Below the pieces are notes generated by a model, which had not been told where the DNA came from, ran no database searches, and was given only the letters and a program-made list of their open reading frames with translations. 64,000 nucleotides of DNA from Metallococcus carri (GTDB lineage: Bacteria; Actinomycetota; Actinomycetes; Actinomycetales; Dermatophilaceae), in contig NZ_JAAOIV010000013.1 in the NCBI RefSeq assembly GCF_011440275.1, positions 60,763 to 124,762 on the forward strand. Reading direction: 5' to 3'. The translations under genes were made by a program, and so were the position numbers. Shown here in pieces: positions 42,408-53,550 of the stretch; the stretch's first letter is position 1, and each line of letters opens with the position of its first letter.

Positions 42408-43097
42408 TCAGAGGTGGATCCAGGTGGGGGCGGCCGCCTGGAACTCGTCGGGCGCGAGGTCGGCGGCGCCGGCCGGGATCGCGCCGAGCAGCTGGCCGCC
42501 GGCAAGCTCGCGCAACTGCTCGACATTGGTCTGCGCCGCGAGATCCGGCTCGGCCGACGCCGCCCCGATGACCACGCCGACCAGGTCGAGTCTGCGCCGT
42601 TCCAACGCCTCCAAGGTCAGCGCCGTGTGGTTCAAGGTGCCCAGACCCTCACGGCATACGACAACGAAGCCCGCTCGAACTCCCTTGTCCCACAGCGTGA
42701 TCGCGAAGTCGGCGAGCGTGCCACCAGCGAGGTCGAGCCGCACCAGCAAGCCTCCCGACCCCTCGGCCAGGATCACGTCGTAGTCACCCGCACGGGCGAT
42801 CTCGGCGACCCGGGCCGCGTGCTCCTCGACCGTCGGTATGCCGACGCCGGCCCGTCGCGCTGCCACGTCCGGTGCCAGCGGCTCGGGCAGGCGCACGAAC
42901 TCTTCGACGTCCACCGGTCCGGCGAGTCGACGCACCACGGCAACATCGCCGTCATCATCGGACGCCATACCCGTCTGCGCCAGCTTGACGACCAATACGC
43001 GCTGGCCCTGCGACCGCAGCGCAGCCGCGATGGCAGCCGTGGTGATCGTCTTGCCGATCTCGGTGTCGGTGCCGGTGATGCACAGCACGGACGTCAT
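42408..43097 (-). CDS. bioD: Dethiobiotin synthetase
   Basis: 229 residues. It closes the ureido ring of dethiobiotin from DAPA, CO2 and ATP. The P-loop GTDTEIGKT sits at residues 9-17, and EGSGGLLVRLD near 105 is the DAPA-binding signature. ATG 43097 is chosen because AGGAGG lies upstream and the 4-nt overlap with the bioF stop is typical for this operon. Last gene of bioA-bioF-bioD. Confidence 0.93.
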   Translation of the reverse strand: MTSVLCITGTDTEIGKTITTAAIAAALRSQGQRVLVVKLAQTGMASDDDGDVAVVRRLAGPVDVEEFVRLPEPLAPDVAARRAGVGIPTVEEHAARVAEIARAGDYDVILAEGSGGLLVRLDLAGGTLADFAITLWDKGVRAGFVVVCREGLGTLNHTALTLEALERRRLDLVGVVIGAASAEPDLAAQTNVEQLRELAGGQLLGAIPAGAADLAPDEFQAAAPTWIHL

Positions 43098-44194
43098 CGC
43101 ACTACCTCCTGCACGACCGCACACGCACGGTCAATATCGTTGTCGGACAAGGCTGCCGACGCGGTGAACCGCAACCGGGAGATGCCGTCGGGTGTGGATG
43201 GTGGTCGGAAGCAGCCGATCGCGACACCGGCCGCCCGTGCCCGCTCGACCGCCGCTAGGGCTTCGGTGGGCCCGGGCATCGGCACCGACAGGACGGCACC
43301 GGCAGGCGCGACGACCCCGGCCGCGTCGGCCAGGCGACGCGCCACCGCACGCACCCGAGCAGGCCGCTCCGCGCCCATCGCTTCCAGAGCGGCTGCGGCG
43401 GCCGCGGCACTGGCTGGCGCAAGCCCGGTGTCGAAGATGTAGGGCCGTGCGGTGTTGACCAGGTGCTCTCGCACCAGCGCGCTGCCGATCACCGCACCCC
43501 CTTGTGCCGCAAGGGATTTCGACAAGCTGGTGGTCAGCACGATGTGGTCGCCAGCCAGTCCAGCGGCGCCGCCCTCGCCCCCAGGGCCGACCACGCCGAG
43601 CCCATGAGCTTCGTCGACGAGCAGCAGAGCGTCATACCGGAGCACGAGATCGGACAGGGCCGCCAGACCGGCGGCATCTCCGAGCACCGAAAACACCGAC
43701 TCGACGATTACCAGCGCACGCGGCTCTGCGCGTTCGGCGAGCGCGACCTCGACGGCGGCCAGATCGAGATGCGGCACCACCTGCACGCGCCCCCGCGCCA
43801 GCCGGCACCCGTCCACGATCGAGGCGTGGTTGTGCGCGTCGGACACGATGAGCGTGTCCCCGTCGCCAAGCGCGGTGATCGCGGCGAGATTCGCGTGGTA
43901 GCCGGTCGAGCACACCAGCGCGGCCTCCCGTCCCGTATGCCGGGCGAGCGCTCGCTCGAGTTCGACGTGTACCGGCCAAGTGCCGCTCACCAGCCGTGAT
44001 GCCCCGGCGCCGGGGCCGTATGCCGTGAGCGCTTCGTGCGCGGCGGCGAGCACGGCGGGGTGCTGACGCAGCCCGAGATAGTCGTTGCTGCACAAGTCGA
44101 TCAGGCCCGGCGGAAGGATGCCGTCGCGTCGGGTCAGCCCACGCGAATGACGTTGCGCCGCAACGGATTTCAGGTGGTCGTCGAAGGCACTCAT
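43094..44194 (-). CDS. bioF: 8-amino-7-oxononanoate synthase
   Basis: 366-residue PLP enzyme that condenses pimeloyl thioester with alanine. [37 protein letters not shown] and the PLP lysine K226 in [13 protein letters not shown] are all in place. It overlaps bioA upstream and bioD downstream by 4 nt each. Confidence 0.94.
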   Translation of the reverse strand: MSAFDDHLKSVAAQRHSRGLTRRDGILPPGLIDLCSNDYLGLRQHPAVLAAAHEALTAYGPGAGASRLVSGTWPVHVELERALARHTGREAALVCSTGYHANLAAITALGDGDTLIVSDAHNHASIVDGCRLARGRVQVVPHLDLAAVEVALAERAEPRALVIVESVFSVLGDAAGLAALSDLVLRYDALLLVDEAHGLGVVGPGGEGGAAGLAGDHIVLTTSLSKSLAAQGGAVIGSALVREHLVNTARPYIFDTGLAPASAAAAAAALEAMGAERPARVRAVARRLADAAGVVAPAGAVLSVPMPGPTEALAAVERARAAGVAIGCFRPPSTPDGISRLRFTASAALSDNDIDRACAVVQEVVR

Positions 44195-45753
44195 CGGCTT
44201 GCCCCCGCGGCAGCGAGGACGGAACCCGTGATGGCGGCGACGTCGGCGTCGGTGCAGACATACGGCGGCATCGTGTAGATCAGGTCGCGGAACGGGCGCA
44301 GCCAGACCCCGCGCTCAAGGGCCGCAGCCGAAGCCGCCGCGACATTGACCGGTCGGTCGAGCTGCACGACGCCGACCGCGCCGATCGTGCGGACATCGGC
44401 GACCTGCGGCAGGTCACGAGCCGGCGCGAGTCCGGCGGCGAGTCGGTCGCCGATCCGGTGCACCGGCTCCAAGCCGCGTGACAGCAACAGGTCGATGCTC
44501 GCGTTCGCGATCGCGCACGCCAGGGGGTTGGCCATGAAGGTCGGGCCATGCATCAGCGCACCCGCCGGTTCGGCGCTCACCGCCGCGGCGACGTCGGCCG
44601 AGCAGAGCACCGCGGCCATCGTCAGGTAGCCACCGGTCAGTGCCTTGCCGACGCACATGATGTCGGGCACCACACCGCAACGGTCGGCGGCCCACATCGT
44701 GCCGGTGCGCCCGAAGCCCGTTGCGATCTCGTCGAAAATCACCAGCGCCCCTGCTTCCCGAGCCAGGGACGCGAGCAGCCGGACGCACTCCGGCGGCCAG
44801 ATCCGCATACCCCCGGCGCCCTGCAGCACCGGCTCCACGATCACGGCGGCGATGTCGTCGGCGTGCTGCGCGAAGAGCGCCCGCGTCTCGCGCTCCCACG
44901 CCGCCATCGCGTCCGCACCAGCGCACGACGGGTGGTGCGGATCTGCGGACGCGGCGGAACGGCCGGGGCCAGCGTCCGCACCAGCGCACGACGGGTGGTG
45001 CAGATCTGCGGACGCGGCGGGTATGCCGAGGCCAGCGTCCGCACCAGCGCACGACGGGTGGTGCGGATCTGCGGACGCGGCGGAACGGCCGGGGCCAGCG
45101 TCCGCACCAGCGAACGATGGGTGGTGCGGATCTGCGGACGCGGCGGGAGAGTCGGGGGAGACGACGCCACTCAGATCCTCGCCAAGACCCGCCGGCGGCA
45201 AGGGCGCGAACACCTGCTGCGGCAACACCCCGCGAAACAACGTGTGCATCCCGTTCACCGGATCGCACACGCTCATCGGCGCCAGCGTGTCGCCGTGATA
45301 GCCGCCGCGCACGGTGAACACCTTCGAGCGCGGACGCCCCGCCGCGGCGAACACCTGCCACGCCATCTTCAACGCAACTTCGACCGACACCGACCCCGAG
45401 TCGGCGAAGAAGACATGCTGCAGCGACGAGCCCGGCGCGAGGTCAATCAGCTTGTCCGCCAACGTGATTGCCGGCTCATGCGTCAGCCCGCCGAACATCA
45501 CATGCGACATCCGCGCCAGCTGCGCGTGAGCTGCGGCGTCGAGCTCGGGCACGGCATACCCGTGGATCGCACACCACCACGACGACATCCCGTCGATGAC
45601 CTCGCGAGCCGAGCCGTCCGGCATACGCACCCGCAACCGCACACCCGACGCGGACTCGACCAGCAGGGTCGGCGCAGGATTCAGCGCCGAGGCATAGGGA
45701 TGCCACACGTGGTCGCGGTCGAAGGCCAGCAGGTCCTGCACCGCAGCATCCAA
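44191..45753 (-). CDS. bioA: Adenosylmethionine-8-amino-7-oxononanoate aminotransferase with inserted repeats
   Basis: 520-residue PLP aminotransferase that turns KAPA into DAPA using S-adenosylmethionine as amino donor. VWHPYAS near the N-terminus, [33 protein letters not shown] and the PLP lysine K370 in GKALTGG are standard. The usual enzyme is about 430 residues. The excess is an insert at about residues 203-281 between FAPLPPAGL and AAVIVEP, built of 21-residue repeats ([24 protein letters not shown]), encoded by 63-bp DNA repeats. It falls in a surface loop of the E. coli enzyme, so activity may persist. Start is TTG 45753; GTG 45741 is also possible. Confidence 0.9.
   Translation of the reverse strand: MDAAVQDLLAFDRDHVWHPYASALNPAPTLLVESASGVRLRVRMPDGSAREVIDGMSSWWCAIHGYAVPELDAAAHAQLARMSHVMFGGLTHEPAITLADKLIDLAPGSSLQHVFFADSGSVSVEVALKMAWQVFAAAGRPRSKVFTVRGGYHGDTLAPMSVCDPVNGMHTLFRGVLPQQVFAPLPPAGLGEDLSGVVSPDSPAASADPHHPSFAGADAGPGRSAASADPHHPSCAGADAGLGIPAASADLHHPSCAGADAGPGRSAASADPHHPSCAGADAMAAWERETRALFAQHADDIAAVIVEPVLQGAGGMRIWPPECVRLLASLAREAGALVIFDEIATGFGRTGTMWAADRCGVVPDIMCVGKALTGGYLTMAAVLCSADVAAAVSAEPAGALMHGPTFMANPLACAIANASIDLLLSRGLEPVHRIGDRLAAGLAPARDLPQVADVRTIGAVGVVQLDRPVNVAAASAAALERGVWLRPFRDLIYTMPPYVCTDADVAAITGSVLAAAGASR
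44911..45147. repeat. 63-bp tandem repeats inside bioA
   Basis: Units start at 44911, 44974, 45037 and 45100 (last one partial). Each begins GTCCGCACCA and holds TGGTGCGGA and CTGCGGACGC, so TCCGCACCA pairs with TGGTGCGGA in each unit. Same core as the 64-bp repeats at 3023 and 53215, but one base shorter, which keeps the reading frame. Confidence 0.9.
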
Positions 45754-45760
45754 CCAAGCA

Positions 45761-45789
45761 GAAGGCCCGGGTCGGAAATCCGGGCCTTC
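45761..45789 (-). terminator. Hairpin between DUF4282 gene and bioA
   Basis: GAAGGCCCGG (45761-45770) pairs with CCGGGCCTTC (45780-45789), 9-nt loop. On the minus strand it ends the DUF4282 transcript before bioA, so bioA-F-D probably has its own start or depends on read-through. Confidence 0.6.
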
Positions 45790-45804
45790 GACGATGAGAC
45801 GACG

Positions 45805-46725
45805 TCAGTCGCGCCCCGCGATCTTGGCGACGTTGACGCACAGTTCGAGCACGATCCGCACAGACACCACGACGAACCCGACGAACGCCAGGTCAGTCAG
45901 GAAGTTCATCAGCGCGGTGCCGGTGCCGATGAAGTCGCTGCTGAAGTTGTAGACCATATTGCTCACCAGCCGCAGCACCGCCCACACCAGCGTCAGCGTG
46001 AACGCGATCGACGCCAGCGCACCGGTCAGCGACTTCTCAAACTTCAGGTCGCTGAACATGTCGCCGATGCCCGGCTTCTTCGGACCCTTCGCGACCTGCT
46101 GCTGCCCACCGAACTGCTGCCCCTGGTCGAAACCACCCTGCTGGTAACCACCCTGCTGGTAGCCGCCGGCCTGCTGGCCATAGCCGCCGCCATAGGCCGA
46201 CTGCTGGCCCTGATCGAAGGACCCCTGCTCGTAGCCTTGGGAGCCGTAGCCACCCGTCGAGCCCTGCGCGCCGTAGCCACCGGTCGAGCCTTGCGTGCCG
46301 TATGCCGTCTGCTCACCCTGCGAGCCGAAACCGCCCTGCGAGTTTCGCGACCCGTATGCCGCCGCCTGCTCGCCCTGCTGGCCGAGCGAACCCTGCGAAC
46401 CCTGGTCGTAGGAGCTCTGGGTTGCCGGCGAACCCCAGTCGCCCTGCTGGCCGAGCGAACCCTGCGAACCCTGCGAACCCTGCGACGCCTGGTCGAACGA
46501 ACCCTGCGAACCCCCGTCATACGAGCCCTGCTCGGACGAACCCTGGTCATACGCACCGGGCGAGCTGGCCGCCTCCTGGCCGCCCGGCTGGCCCCACGCC
46601 GGCGACACCTGCGTCTGGTCGGAGGCCTCGGATGCGGAGTCGAAGTGCTGGCCGAGGCTGCCGCCGGAGTGGCCGGAGCCTTCCTGCTGGCCCTCGCTCC
46701 AGGAGCCGTTGGTCGGCTGGGACAT
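45805..46725 (-). CDS. DUF4282 membrane protein with long low-complexity N-terminus
   Basis: 306 residues. The first 205 or so are disordered and made of Gly, Gln, Ser and Tyr (repeated SQGS, YDQGS, QGGY), then KFEKSLTGALASIAFTLTLV begins a two-helix DUF4282 domain. Function unknown; Gln/Gly-rich stalks on small membrane domains are common in actinobacteria. AGGAGGA lies six bases before the ATG. It sits between bsaP and bioA but has no known role in biotin making. Confidence 0.82.
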   Translation of the reverse strand: MSQPTNGSWSEGQQEGSGHSGGSLGQHFDSASEASDQTQVSPAWGQPGGQEAASSPGAYDQGSSEQGSYDGGSQGSFDQASQGSQGSQGSLGQQGDWGSPATQSSYDQGSQGSLGQQGEQAAAYGSRNSQGGFGSQGEQTAYGTQGSTGGYGAQGSTGGYGSQGYEQGSFDQGQQSAYGGGYGQQAGGYQQGGYQQGGFDQGQQFGGQQQVAKGPKKPGIGDMFSDLKFEKSLTGALASIAFTLTLVWAVLRLVSNMVYNFSSDFIGTGTALMNFLTDLAFVGFVVVSVRIVLELCVNVAKIAGRD

Positions 46726-46789
46726 GGTTCCTCCTGCTGTTGATGGTCAGGTCGGCGCGACCCATCGGCCGCAACGCACTGCCCCGAGA

Positions 46790-47005
46790 CTAACCCGCGG
46801 GCGGGCCGGGAGCCTCGAGCCGTGAGCGCAGGTCTCCGTGCGCGACACAGGTCGCGGTCCAGCCCATCGGGGTGACCTGCACCTTCATCCGGCGTCGGCA
46901 GGCGGAGCAGAAGCGTGGCGGTTCGAGTCGCAGCGCCGCCGCGCATCGCTCGTGGGCACCGGCGTCGAGCGCCTCACCGCACCGCCCGCAGTAGATCGTG
47001 TTCAC
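46790..47005 (-). CDS. bsaP: Biotin synthase auxiliary protein
   Basis: 71 residues with six Cys (6, 9, 21, 33, 36, 53) in two CxxC pairs, plus [20 protein letters not shown] and [10 protein letters not shown]. This matches the small protein next to bioB in mycobacteria, reported to support biotin synthase, probably with an iron-sulphur cluster. The GTG start overlaps the bioB stop by 4 nt (GTGA), which fits a working partnership. Confidence 0.8.
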   Translation of the reverse strand: MNTIYCGRCGEALDAGAHERCAAALRLEPPRFCSACRRRMKVQVTPMGWTATCVAHGDLRSRLEAPGPPAG

Positions 47006-48036
47006 AAGGTCGCGTTCAGCGCCTTGATCGGCATCTGCAGTTCGTCCAGCAACTCCAGGTCCTCGCGCGGGTCGCGGCCGAGCGTGGTCAGGTAGTTGCC
47101 GACGATCACCGCGTTGATGCCGCCCAGCAGGCCCTCGCGGGTGCCGAGGTCGCCGAGCGTGAGCTCGCGGCCGCCGGCATACCGCAGGATCGTGCGCGGC
47201 AGCGCGAGGCGGAAGGCCGCGATCGTGCGCAAGGCGTCGCGCGAGTCCATCGGCTCCAGGTCGCCGAACGGCGTGCCCGGGCGCGGGTTGAGGAAGTTCA
47301 ACGGCACCTCGTGCGGTTCGAGGGCGCCGAGCTCGGCGGCGAGTTCAGCGCGCTGCTCGAGCGTCTCGCCCATGCCGACCAGCCCACCGCAGCACAACTG
47401 CATGCCGGAGGCCTTGACCATGCGGCAGGTTTCGACCCGCTCGTCGTAGCTGTGCGTGGTGACGACCTGCGGGAAGTAGGAGCGCGCGGCTTCCAGGTTG
47501 TGGTTGTAACGGTGCACGCCCATCTCGACCAGCGCATCCACCTGGTCCTGGGTGAGCATGCCGAGCGAGGCGGCCACCTCGATGTCGACGGCCGCCTTGA
47601 TCGCGGCGACCCCGTCGCGCATCTGCGACATCAACCGCTCGTCCGGCCCACGCACGGCCGCCACGATGCAGAACTCCGTGGCCCCGGTGGCTGCGGTCTG
47701 CTCCGCCGCCTTCACCAGCTCGGGGATGTTGAGCCACACCGAGCGCACCGGGGAGGTGAACTGCCCCGACTGGCTGCAGAAGTGGCAGTCCTCCGGGCAG
47801 CCGCCGGTCTTCAGCGACACGATGCCCTCGACCTCGACCTCGTCACCGTTGAACTTGCGGCGCACCTCGTGCGCGAGCGCCAACAGATCGGGGAGCAGTT
47901 CGTCCGGCGTACGCAGGATCTCGACGAGGTCGGCATACCCGAGGGGTTCACCGCGGACCAGGACGGTCTCGCGGGCGCGGTCAAGCACCTCACGAGCCGG
48001 ATCGAGCACGGACGCGGGCGCGGTGGTCTCGCTCAT
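47002..48036 (-). CDS. bioB: Biotin synthase
   Basis: 344-residue radical SAM enzyme that inserts sulphur into dethiobiotin. Cys80, Cys84 and Cys87 in [12 protein letters not shown] bind the 4Fe-4S cluster; [20 protein letters not shown] and [10 protein letters not shown] are family marks. It leads bioB-bsaP. The 70 bp separating it from the divergent argS gene show no biotin-repressor dyad that I can recognise. Confidence 0.95.
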   Translation of the reverse strand: MSETTAPASVLDPAREVLDRARETVLVRGEPLGYADLVEILRTPDELLPDLLALAHEVRRKFNGDEVEVEGIVSLKTGGCPEDCHFCSQSGQFTSPVRSVWLNIPELVKAAEQTAATGATEFCIVAAVRGPDERLMSQMRDGVAAIKAAVDIEVAASLGMLTQDQVDALVEMGVHRYNHNLEAARSYFPQVVTTHSYDERVETCRMVKASGMQLCCGGLVGMGETLEQRAELAAELGALEPHEVPLNFLNPRPGTPFGDLEPMDSRDALRTIAAFRLALPRTILRYAGGRELTLGDLGTREGLLGGINAVIVGNYLTTLGRDPREDLELLDELQMPIKALNATL

Positions 48037-48094
48037 GCCGCACGATTGTGGTGCACCCGGTCGGGTGCCGCGAGGCCGGGTGCCCGGGCGCCTC

Positions 48095-48100
48095 TAGGCT
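48095..48100 (+). promoter_or_regulatory. -10 box of a leaderless promoter (argS)
   Basis: TAGGCT, 6 nt, ATG at 48107. Confidence 0.55.
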
Positions 48101-48106
48101 TGGCGC

Positions 48107-49864
<1,758 letters not shown>

Positions 49865-49911
49865 TTTCTGCCAGCGTTACGGGTCCTGCGGTCACCGGCC
49901 CGAGGATGTCG

Positions 49912-50095
49912 CCATTGTGGAGACTTTTGGCGGGCCGAAGCGCAGCCGTGCCCCCGAAACCCGACATTCTGGAGACTTTTGGCGGGCCGGAGTGCAGCCG
50001 AACCCCCGAAACGTGACATTCTGGAGACTTTTGGTGGGCCGAAGCGCAGCCGGGCCCCCAAAACGCGACATTCTGGAGACTTTTGGTGGGCCGGT
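49912..50095. repeat. 52-bp tandem repeats (GACATTCTGGAGACTTTTGG core)
   Basis: GGAGACTTTTGG recurs at 49919, 49971, 50023 and 50075, 52 bp apart, each followed by CGGGCCGAAGCGCAGCCG or a close variant. Lies between argS and the DUF559 gene. A head-to-head pair of the same core is found after that gene (51175-51239). Confidence 0.9.
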
Positions 50096-50235
50096 CGGGC
50101 GTCGGTGAGCACTGCGACGGGTGACATGTCGCTCAATCCGTCGGGTATGGCGGGTGGCCGGTTCGGGCGCCTGCCTATCCCCAGGGCTGTGGATAACTTC
50201 TGCACGGGCATGACGCTTTGGGGCACCGTCGTGGC

Positions 50236-51096
50236 ATGGGTGATTTCGATCCGCGACGACCATTCCGTGCTCAGACCGCGGTGAAGCACGGCATTAGCAG
50301 GGCGCGCCTACGTTCGGCAGATTTTAAGCAGCTCATCCGTGGCTGCTATATCGAGTCCGGCACCTGCATCGACGTCGTGACCCGCGCCCAGGCAGCAGTG
50401 CTGATGGTGCCAGGGGCGGTGGTGAGCCACCACACCGCGATGACCATCTGGGGAGTGACAGTGCCCGCCCAGCGAATTCACCTGACCGTCCCGCCGCGAC
50501 GACGCACAACCTTGCCCGAGGTTAGGCTCCACCGCCTCAAGGCCCGACCGCGCTACACGACTCGGCACGGGCTGCGCATCACCACCCCGATCCAGACCTT
50601 TGTTGACCTGGGCGGATACGTGGACGGAGCCGAACTCGTCGCTATCGCCGATCGGTTGCTTCGCCTGCGTCTGGTCACCTTGGCCGAACTCCGACAAGCC
50701 GCAGGGTCCGCTCGCGGTCAGCACTCCGCGGCGATCCGCGAGGCTGCCGCGCTCGCCCGGGAGGGGGTTGATTCGATGATGGAGAGCAAGCTGCGGATGG
50801 TCATCATTGGTGGCGGCCTGCCCGAACCGGAAGTGAACCACCGGATTGTGCGTGAGGATGGCAGCGTTCGCCGGCGAATTGAACTGGTTTACGCCGACCT
50901 CAAAATCGCCATCGAGTATGACGGTCGACACCACATCGACCGGCAGGCGCAATGGCAGGCCGACATACTGCGGCGCGAGGAACTTGAGGCCGAGGGGTGG
51001 AAGTTCATCGTCGTGACGAACGAAGATCTGCGTGACCCCGAGGCGCTCCTCGAGCGCATCCGCCGCGCCATTCGCGAGCGCACTCGGGCGGCCTAA
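50236..51096 (+). CDS. DUF559 (Vsr-like nuclease fold) protein with AbiEi-like N-terminus
   Basis: 286 residues. The N-terminal half (TAVKHGISRARLRSADFKQL and AVVSHHTAMTIWGV) resembles the winged-helix AbiEi antitoxin region. The C-terminal DUF559 domain has ELVYADLKIAIEYDGRHHID, like the D-x-x-x-x-x-x-E-Y-D-G-x-x-H core of very-short-patch/restriction-type nucleases, then VTNEDLRDPEALLERI. Such orphan genes are frequent in actinobacteria; function unknown. Start ATG 50236 gives a protein close to family length; no clear ribosome binding site. Codon use is slightly less GC-rich than argS. Repeats flank it on both sides. Confidence 0.75.
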   Translation: MGDFDPRRPFRAQTAVKHGISRARLRSADFKQLIRGCYIESGTCIDVVTRAQAAVLMVPGAVVSHHTAMTIWGVTVPAQRIHLTVPPRRRTTLPEVRLHRLKARPRYTTRHGLRITTPIQTFVDLGGYVDGAELVAIADRLLRLRLVTLAELRQAAGSARGQHSAAIREAAALAREGVDSMMESKLRMVIIGGGLPEPEVNHRIVREDGSVRRRIELVYADLKIAIEYDGRHHIDRQAQWQADILRREELEAEGWKFIVVTNEDLRDPEALLERIRRAIRERTRAA

Positions 51097-51174
51097 GAAG
51101 GCGGCACTGAGCCACTCGCCATACCGCATCCGTAGGCACCGGCGGCGGTGTCGGCAGATCGCGCGCGCGCCTTC

Positions 51175-51239
51175 CGACATTGTGGAGACTTTTGGTGGCG
51201 CAGACCGCGTCCGGCCCGCCAAAAGTCTCCATAATGTCG
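51175..51239. terminator. Hairpin made of two facing repeat cores
   Basis: A 21-bp left arm (51175-51195, containing GGAGACTTTTGG) pairs with 51219-51239 (containing CCAAAAGTCTCC) with one mismatch and a 23-nt loop. It lies between convergent genes and likely stops transcription both ways. Confidence 0.7.
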
Positions 51240-51318
51240 ACCTTCGCGGGCGGAGCCGGCCCAACGCGAACAGCGCCCGACCACGCAAGGTGACCGGGCG
51301 CCGGCGGCATACCTCGTC

Positions 51319-53112
51319 TTATTGCTTGGGGGTGCTCGGCGGGGTGAGCAGCTTCTCCAGGATCGCCTGCAGGGCAGCGAGCAGCGCCTTCTTCCAGCCC
51401 GGCGTCGTGTCCTGCGGCATCGGCAGCTTCTGCCCCTCCGGCACCGTCCCGATCGGGTAGACCTGCTGGTCGGCCGGCAGCGGGATGGCCGGGCAGACGG
51501 TGTCGCCACCGGGCAGCGTGCCCTTCGACAAGAAGCCGTACGCCTGCTGCTCGACGCACAGGTTGCCGGCGCCGAGCACCGCACCGTGGTTGCCCTGGTC
51601 GTCGACCGACAGCAGCCGCGTATTGCCCGAAGCCTTGTGCGCCTGCACTGCCCCCTCGTATGCCGTGGCCGGGTCGGCTTCGGTCTGCACCATCAGGATC
51701 GGTGCGGCCTTGGTGGTGTCGACCTTGATCTGCGGCGTCTTGTATGGCCAGTAGGCGCACGGCGAGGTGAGACCACCCCAGCCGACGAGCGGGTACTTCT
51801 CACCGTCCTTCTTGCCCTGCGTGGCATAGGACGACTCATCCGAGCTCCACGGGGTGTCATTGCAGGTCACCGCCATGAAGACGGTGTTCTGCGAGCGCTC
51901 GTCGTCGGTGACGCGGCCCTGTGAGGCGAGCGCGCTCTCGGCGGTGCGCAGCGCCCGCTGGTCGCCGTTTCGGGCGTCGTTGAGCAGCGCGATGAGCGCA
52001 CCCGCAGTCTTGAACCCGCGGTCGGTGTAGAGCGATTGCGCCACGACGTTGTCGATCAGGTCGGGATAGAACCGGCCGAGTTTGCCGTCGCCGGCGGCGG
52101 TGCGCACCGCTTCGTAGGTCTTGCCGACGTCCTCCTTGGACGAGCCGAGCCCGTAGGTCGAATCACGCCGGGCCAGCCACGGCAGCAACTGGTCTTCGAA
52201 CCGACGCTGGAAGGCCATCGGCTGCATCCCGAAGCTGGTCTGGAAGCTTGAGGTGAAGGCGGTGTTGCTGTCGAGCACGAACCGCCCGACCTGCTTGGGG
52301 AAGAGCGTCGCGTAACGCGCACCCAGCCACGTGCCGGCGCTCACGCCGTAGTAGTCGACGGTGTCGACCTTGAGCAGCCGGCGGACCAGGTCGTGGTCGC
52401 GAGCGACATTGTCGGTGGTGATGTAGGGCAGGTAGTCGCCGTATTTCGCGACGCACCGGTCGACCGTCTTCTTGGTCGCCTGCTGCATTTGCTTGAGGTC
52501 CGCGTCCGACGGGTTGCGCGAGTCCTTCACGTCGGCTGCGTAATAAGCGCACGGCACCTGGGTGCTGCCACCGACCCCGCGCGGGTCGACGCCGATCACG
52601 TCGTCCTGTTCACCGAGCGGCGACAGCGCCGCGGTGACCACCGAGAACGCACCGGCTGGCCCACCCGGTCCGCCGGGGTTGGTCATCAGCACGCGCGGCG
52701 TCCCCGACGGTTTCGCCGCCTTGGTGCGGGTGACCAGCACGGTGATATTGCCCTTGCTCGGGTTGTCGTAGTCCTTGGGCACGGTGACCTTGGCGCAGGT
52801 CGTGCGCGCGTTGATCGCGGCGAAATCGCGCAGGCTGAACGAGTTGAGCCCCTGCACATCCGGCGTGCAGTTGGCCTTGCTCCAGTTGAGCGTCTGGGAG
52901 GTGTATGCCGACAGGTCCGCGCCGTTCGTGGATAACTCACCGGGCGTGAAACTGCTGGCCTGGATGCCCGACTTCGGGCTGGCGGTCTTCGAGGGGCCGG
53001 ACCCGGACCCTGCGGGCGGCTTCACACTGGCGCCGGGCGTGCACGCGGCCATCGTGGTGACGAGGGCGAGCGCCGTAGTGGCGGTCAGGGCCTTGGTGGC
53101 GCGGCGGGTCAT
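51319..53112 (-). CDS. Secreted tripeptidyl aminopeptidase-type alpha/beta hydrolase
   Basis: 597 residues. A signal peptide (MTRRATKALTATTALALVTT) leads to MAACTPG, a fair lipobox, so it may be a lipoprotein. The hydrolase core shows PRVLMTNPGGPGGPAG (oxyanion loop), VIGVDPRGVGGS, nucleophile Ser in YYGVSAGTWLGARYA, acid Asp in VQTEADPATAYEG and catalytic His in DDQGNHGAVL; the end is the TAP C-terminal domain. Such peptidases (SlpD/SlpE, TAP) cut tripeptides from exported proteins. Start ATG 53112 with GAGAG just ahead. Confidence 0.87.
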   Translation of the reverse strand: MTRRATKALTATTALALVTTMAACTPGASVKPPAGSGSGPSKTASPKSGIQASSFTPGELSTNGADLSAYTSQTLNWSKANCTPDVQGLNSFSLRDFAAINARTTCAKVTVPKDYDNPSKGNITVLVTRTKAAKPSGTPRVLMTNPGGPGGPAGAFSVVTAALSPLGEQDDVIGVDPRGVGGSTQVPCAYYAADVKDSRNPSDADLKQMQQATKKTVDRCVAKYGDYLPYITTDNVARDHDLVRRLLKVDTVDYYGVSAGTWLGARYATLFPKQVGRFVLDSNTAFTSSFQTSFGMQPMAFQRRFEDQLLPWLARRDSTYGLGSSKEDVGKTYEAVRTAAGDGKLGRFYPDLIDNVVAQSLYTDRGFKTAGALIALLNDARNGDQRALRTAESALASQGRVTDDERSQNTVFMAVTCNDTPWSSDESSYATQGKKDGEKYPLVGWGGLTSPCAYWPYKTPQIKVDTTKAAPILMVQTEADPATAYEGAVQAHKASGNTRLLSVDDQGNHGAVLGAGNLCVEQQAYGFLSKGTLPGGDTVCPAIPLPADQQVYPIGTVPEGQKLPMPQDTTPGWKKALLAALQAILEKLLTPPSTPKQ

Positions 53113-53214
53113 CGGGGCTCTCCTCGGATTGCGGACCAGGTCACTATGCAGCAGACGGCCTGGTCGGCGCACGGGTTCCGCCACCGGGTCGGGGCCGTGG
53201 GGCTGGCGCGCGTG

Positions 53215-53520
53215 TGTCCGCGTGTGCGGACGAGCGGTGGTGCGTTGCTGCGAACGCGTTCGTATGCCGGGGCGCGTGTGTCCGCGTGTGCGGAGCAATG
53301 GTGGTGCGGATCTGCGGACGCGTTCGTATGCCGGGGCGCGTGTGTCCGCGTGTGCGGAGCAATGGTGGTGCGGATCTGCGGACGCGTTCGTATGCCGGGG
53401 CGGGTGTGTCCGCGTGTGCGCACGAGCGGTGGTGCGTTGCTGCGGACGCGTTCGTATGCCGGGGCGCGCGTGTCCGCGTGTGCGAAGCAATGGTGGTGCG
53501 GATCTGCGGACGCGGCGGTA
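53215..53520. repeat. 64-bp tandem repeats, five units
   Basis: Units begin at 53215, 53279, 53343, 53407 and 53471. Two kinds alternate (A, B, B, A, B): both hold TGTCCGCGTGTGCG, GGTGGTGCG and CTGCGGACGCG, and most end TTCGTATGCCGGGGCGCG. Same family as 3023 and the bioA insert. It fills the upstream region of the peptidase gene. Confidence 0.9.
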
Positions 53521-53550
53521 TGCCGTCCCGCCCCGAGCCCCAGCGCAGAC

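Noticed and set aside
44548..46743. 731-codon plus-strand open frame
   Set aside because: Antisense to bioA and the DUF4282 gene; rich in Arg/His as expected for a shadow of GC-rich coding DNA.
48037..48106. Biotin repressor (BioQ/BirA) site between bioB and argS
   Set aside because: Only 70 bp and no clear GAAC/GTTC-type or BirA-like dyad.
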